From Actinomycetes bacterium (GTDB lineage Bacteria; Actinomycetota; Actinomycetes; Propionibacteriales; Nocardioidaceae), in contig JAEZEJ010000037.1 of assembly GCA_023417775.1 (NCBI GenBank), positions 21,580 through 85,579 of the forward strand: 64,000 bases of DNA, read 5' to 3'. A program made the position numbers and the translations under genes. A model generated the notes under the pieces. That model was not told where the DNA came from, did no database searches, and worked only from the letters and a program-made list of their open reading frames with translations. Positions 61,017-64,000 of the stretch are shown here, piece by piece. Position 1 is the stretch's first letter; each line of letters opens with the position of its first letter.

Positions 61017-61807
61017 GCGTGCTCACCTCCCGCGATCCACACGATCGTGCGTCGCCGCGCCACCGGATGGGTCTCCACGACGGCCTCCACGCCGTAGACC
61101 TCGCGGATGAGCTCCGCCGTGAGGACATCGTCGGTGGCCCCCTGGGCGACGATGCGCCCGCCCTGCATGACGATCAGCTCATCGCAGTAGGCGGCGGCGA
61201 GGTCGAGATCGTGCAGCGCGGCGATCGCGGTCGGGGCGGTCTCGCGGACCGTGCGCAGGAAGGCGATCTGATGGCCGAGGTCGAGGTGATTGGTGGGCTC
61301 GTCCAGCAACAGCACCTCGGGCTCCTGTGCGAGCGCCCGCGCGAGCTGCACCCGCTGACGTTCGCCGCCGGAGAGCGTCGCCCACCGCCGGTGCCCCAGC
61401 TCTGTGACCCGGCCACGGTGCATCGCCCGCTCGATGGTCTCGGCATCGTCGTGCACGGCTCCCGGCCAGCGGCTGCGGTGCGGGATGCGGCCGAGCTCGA
61501 CGACATCGCGGGCGGTGAGGTCCAGTCCGGTCTCGGCATGCTGTTCGAGCAGCGCGACCCGACGGGCACGTTCTCGCGAGCGCAGGCTCGCCAATGCCTC
61601 CCCGTCGAGCGTGATGAGACCGCTCGACGGCTGGTTGACGCCCGCGAGCAGGTGCAGCAGCGAGGTCTTGCCGGAGCCGTTCGGCCCGATGATGCCGGTG
61701 AAGAGACCCGGTTTGAAGGTCAGGTCGATGCCATCGAGGATGGTCGTCCCCCCGGCGATCCAGGTGACACCCTGGGCCGTCAGACTGCCCATCGTCCGCT
61801 CGCTCAT
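60998..61807 (-). CDS. FecE-type ABC ATPase
   Basis: 269 residues from ATG 61807, with GGAGGAAC just upstream. Walker A GPNGSGKT (41-48), signature LSGGERQR, Walker B LLLDEP, switch ALHD. Standard ATPase for iron-siderophore/haem/B12 uptake. Its start overlaps a 33-codon ORF containing palindrome copy D; its end overlaps the [2Fe-2S] gene by 19 nt. Confidence 0.9.
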   Translation of the reverse strand: MSERTMGSLTAQGVTWIAGGTTILDGIDLTFKPGLFTGIIGPNGSGKTSLLHLLAGVNQPSSGLITLDGEALASLRSRERARRVALLEQHAETGLDLTARDVVELGRIPHRSRWPGAVHDDAETIERAMHRGRVTELGHRRWATLSGGERQRVQLARALAQEPEVLLLDEPTNHLDLGHQIAFLRTVRETAPTAIAALHDLDLAAAYCDELIVMQGGRIVAQGATDDVLTAELIREVYGVEAVVETHPVARRRTIVWIAGGEHACRRPS

Positions 61808-61905
61808 CGTTCCTCCACCTGGACCGAGATGTGCTCCGAATTCGTCAACCATGGCCGCACTGCGTTGACGAGAACCCAGCAAATCTCGGTTCTACGCGGG
61901 CTCAT
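61804..61905 (-). CDS. 33-codon bridging ORF carrying palindrome copy D
   Basis: The ATG at 61905 lies in the permease stop and the TGA in the ATPase start, both as ATGA. The reading is MSPRRTEIC ... TNSEHISVQ; its length (33 codons) and frame through the repeat are the same as for 37998-38099. The last codons also contain the GGAGGAA ribosome site of the ATPase gene. Translation may keep ribosomes moving through the hairpin; a peptide role is unproven. Confidence 0.4.
   Translation of the reverse strand: MSPRRTEICWVLVNAVRPWLTNSEHISVQVEER
61823..61890. repeat. 68-nt palindromic repeat, copy D
   Basis: ACCGAGATGTGCTCC to CAGCAAATCTCGGT; outer arms pair with few mismatches and the inner TTCGTCAAC/GTTGACGAG parts pair too. 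It lies 14 nt after the permease stop (minus strand). Flanks CCTGG and TTCT are the same as in copy B. Confidence 0.88.
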
Positions 61906-62966
61906 GACCGGGCTCCTCTCCAGAGCAGGTAGCCGAACAGGGGTGCCCCGACGAGGGCGGTGACAATGCCGACCGGCAGCTCCTGGCCGGGCACGATCGA
62001 CCGCGCGATCAGGTCCGCCCACACCAGCAGCACCGCTCCGCCGAGCGCGCTCGCCGGCAACAGGATGGTGTGCCGCGGCCCGAGGACGAGGCGCATGACG
62101 TGCGGCACCACGAGACCCACGAAGCCGATCGCGCCACTGAAGGAGACCAGCGCGGCGGTCACCAGGGCCGTGCCGGTGAGCACGATCCACCGGAACACCG
62201 GAACGCTCACGCCCAGCGCGCTCGCGGCGACCTCCCCGAAGGCGAAGGCGTCGAGGGTGGATGAGAAGGACCACAGCACCAGCACCGTCAGCACCGCGAC
62301 GACGAGCAGGAAGACCGCGGCCCCCCACCGCACCCCGGCGACCGATCCCAGGGTCCAGCTGAGGACCCGTCGCGCGGCATCGTGCTGGTCGCTCATCACG
62401 ACGGTGAACGACGTGTACGCGGCACAGACCTGTCCGACCGCCACCCCCGCGAGGACGGTCCGGGCCGGGGTGAGCCGGCCGCTGCGGCCCGCGGCCACCA
62501 CGAGGACGACCGCGAGCGCCATCAGCGCCCCGGCGAAGGCGCCGACCGTGAGCGCCGTCGTCGCGGCGAGCCCGGCGCCGAAGCCGAGCACGAGCACCGA
62601 GACGGCACCGACGGTCGCGCCCTGGGAGATGCCGAGCAGGTACGGGTCGGCGAGGTCGTTGCGCGTGATCGACTGCAGGACCACGCCGACGATCGCGAGC
62701 CCGGCGCCGACCGCGGCGGCACCGATCACGCGCGGCATCCGCATCTGCCACACGATGCGATCGTCGATCGGCTCGACGGCGAGATCGGTCAGACCCATCC
62801 GCCGCGCGACCACCTCCAGGACCGTGGACAACGGGACGTGGACCGACCCGATCGCGAGGGCGGCGCCCAGCGAGAGCACGAGAGCTGCCACGAGCGCGAT
62901 GAGCGACCACGGGCGCAGGGCCCGTGGCGGACTCGCCCGCCGCGGCGGGGCGGCGAGCGTCGTCAC
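61902..62966 (-). CDS. FecCD-family ABC permease
   Basis: 354 residues with about ten membrane helices of the BtuC/FecCD family: GISQGATVGAVSVL and GAIGFVGLVVPHVMRL are the conserved segments (the latter is the ATPase-contact region). It imports an iron or corrinoid chelate together with the ATPase at 60998. Overlaps the first receptor gene by 4 nt. Confidence 0.92.
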   Translation of the reverse strand: MTTLAAPPRRASPPRALRPWSLIALVAALVLSLGAALAIGSVHVPLSTVLEVVARRMGLTDLAVEPIDDRIVWQMRMPRVIGAAAVGAGLAIVGVVLQSITRNDLADPYLLGISQGATVGAVSVLVLGFGAGLAATTALTVGAFAGALMALAVVLVVAAGRSGRLTPARTVLAGVAVGQVCAAYTSFTVVMSDQHDAARRVLSWTLGSVAGVRWGAAVFLLVVAVLTVLVLWSFSSTLDAFAFGEVAASALGVSVPVFRWIVLTGTALVTAALVSFSGAIGFVGLVVPHVMRLVLGPRHTILLPASALGGAVLLVWADLIARSIVPGQELPVGIVTALVGAPLFGYLLWRGARS

Positions 62967-63937
62967 TGAGCGGTCAGCTGCTCGGCGACCGAGGACGCCC
63001 CGTCGGCGAGCCGCACGCCCGGAGTGGACTCCGAGAACGGCACCGTCACGAATCGCTCCTCCTGGACGGCCCGCAGCTGGCTCAGCGCCGGATCATTGCG
63101 CAGGAACTCGATCTTGTCCTCGGCGGTCGACCATCCGGCATCGGCGAGGACGATCACATCGGGGTCCTCGGCGACGACCTGCTCCCAACTGACATCGGCC
63201 CAGCCGCCGTCCATGTCGCCGAACACGTTCTCGGCGCCGATCGCGTCCAGGATGAGCTGGGGTCCGCCCTGGCCCGCCCCCGCGAAGGCGGTGTCCGTGC
63301 CGGAGTCGAACCAGAAGACGCGCAGGCCGTCGCCCGCGCCATCGGCCTCGAGCTGGTCGAGGATCCCCTGCTGGTCGGCGCGGATCTCCTCGGCCCGGTC
63401 GGGGACACCGAAGGCGGCGGCGACATCGTCGATCTCCCCCCACACGCTGTCCCAGCTGACCTCGGGCTTGTCATCGCCGGGGCAACCGAGCGGGGAGACG
63501 TAGGTGGCGATCGACGAGTCGGCCAGCTCGCTGCGCTCACCGGCGGCCTCGGCGTCGAAGGCCGAGGCATAGGAGGCGTAGATGAAGTCGGGGCGCTCGG
63601 CGAGCACCGTCTCGCTGTCGGGGTACTCGTCGGCGATCACCGGAACCGACTCGTACGCGTCCCGCCACTTCTCGGGGATCTCGTCGTCGAGATACGCGGT
63701 GCCGGCCAGCTGGTCCTCCACGCCGAGCGCGAGGACGACCTCGGTGGCGCCCTGATTCATGGTGATGGCGTTCTCCGGCCGGTCGGCGACCTCGGAGGCC
63801 ACCCCGCAGCTGGTCAGCTCGACCGGGAAGCCGGACGAGGAGTCGCCACCGTCCTCGGAGGTGGGTGCCCCGGCGCAGCCGGCGAGGAGGAGTGCCGTCG
63901 CAGCGGCAGCAAGGGTGGGAAGGGTACGGACGACCAT
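62963..63937 (-). CDS. Metal-chelate ABC substrate-binding lipoprotein (first)
   Basis: 324 residues from ATG 63937, with AAAGGGA upstream (an earlier in-frame start lacks a site). Lipobox LAGC with Cys21; FepB/BtuF-like fold with ITMNQGATEVVLALGVED and PDFIYASYASAFD. First gene of the operon; the promoter lies at 63938-64000 or beyond the window, where no riboswitch core could be recognised. Ligand unresolved: iron-siderophore or corrinoid. Confidence 0.85.
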   Translation of the reverse strand: MVVRTLPTLAAAATALLLAGCAGAPTSEDGGDSSSGFPVELTSCGVASEVADRPENAITMNQGATEVVLALGVEDQLAGTAYLDDEIPEKWRDAYESVPVIADEYPDSETVLAERPDFIYASYASAFDAEAAGERSELADSSIATYVSPLGCPGDDKPEVSWDSVWGEIDDVAAAFGVPDRAEEIRADQQGILDQLEADGAGDGLRVFWFDSGTDTAFAGAGQGGPQLILDAIGAENVFGDMDGGWADVSWEQVVAEDPDVIVLADAGWSTAEDKIEFLRNDPALSQLRAVQEERFVTVPFSESTPGVRLADGASSVAEQLTAQ

Positions 63938-64000
63938 GACAGGTCCCTTTCGTCCGAGGCTCGTACGCGAAGCCTGCAACTGGATGGATAACGCACGCGA

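Noticed and set aside
63938..64000. Second cobalamin riboswitch upstream of the metal-chelate operon
   Set aside because: No AGCCAG box or CCACTG core in the visible 63 nt; the window ends before the region could be judged.

Overview
The window is a chromosomal stretch of a high-GC Actinomycetota. Support comes from the strongly GC-rich sequence, frequent GTG/TTG starts, a complete mce lipid-import operon, a tmsA/tmsB pair for 10-methyl (tuberculostearic-type) fatty acids, a DivIVA-domain coiled-coil gene and TANNNT-type promoters. Genus cannot be fixed: there is no rRNA or housekeeping marker set. A Nocardioidaceae- or Corynebacteriales-like host fits best (inference). No transposase, integrase, prophage or CRISPR array was seen.

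Layout: 1-1142, the 3' end of an MpaB/DUF2236 oxygenase gene and a decayed membrane-anchor gene. 1284-11824 (minus), a ten-gene mce operon whose first gene fuses the ATPase to a YrbE permease, with a divergent PucR-like regulator. 13303-15498, a PPOX-fold protein, a DnaQ-type exonuclease and a membrane protein. 15594-21815, a first Mrp cation/proton antiporter operon. 21911-26527, xthA, tmsA-tmsB, a pirin and a metallopeptidase. 26610-33234, tRNA-Glu, tRNA-Asp and tRNA-Phe interspersed with small membrane proteins, gluQ, an OpuC-type ABC transporter and a nitroreductase. 33376-37332, a MarR regulator, a cytosolic AmiC-like amide sensor and an fmdB-amiS-fmdA amide utilisation operon. 37424-42943 (minus), a second complete Mrp operon. 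43346-47237, a bacteriophytochrome/SpoIIE phosphatase, an XRE-cupin regulator and a TrxR-like enzyme. 47440-49897, two long coiled-coil proteins. 50006-57985 (minus), a TSUP transporter and cobK, cobQ, cobF and cobN behind a cobalamin riboswitch. 58091-58583, a toxin-antitoxin-like pair with a broken antitoxin. 58625-63937 (minus), a metal-chelate ABC operon with two binding proteins.

Most operons are packed with 4-nt ATGA/GTGA overlaps, so translational coupling is the rule. Against this, the most unusual feature is a family of 68-nt palindromes. There are four copies (28594, 38017, 51668, 61823), each of exactly the same length and each lying 0-14 nt after a stop codon. Two of them sit inside 33-codon ORFs that bridge neighbouring genes with ATGA overlaps at both ends. 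A third is read in frame as the N-terminus of CobK. Several unrelated 41-74 nt palindromes occupy other gene 3' ends or leaders, so this genome seems to carry many REP-like elements with no mobilising gene in view. Other notable items are a 14-mer promoter-like motif shared by the cobN riboswitch and the TSUP gene, an amber codon in a conserved antitoxin position, and an interleaved (pseudoknot-type) pair of inverted repeats before the coiled-coil genes.
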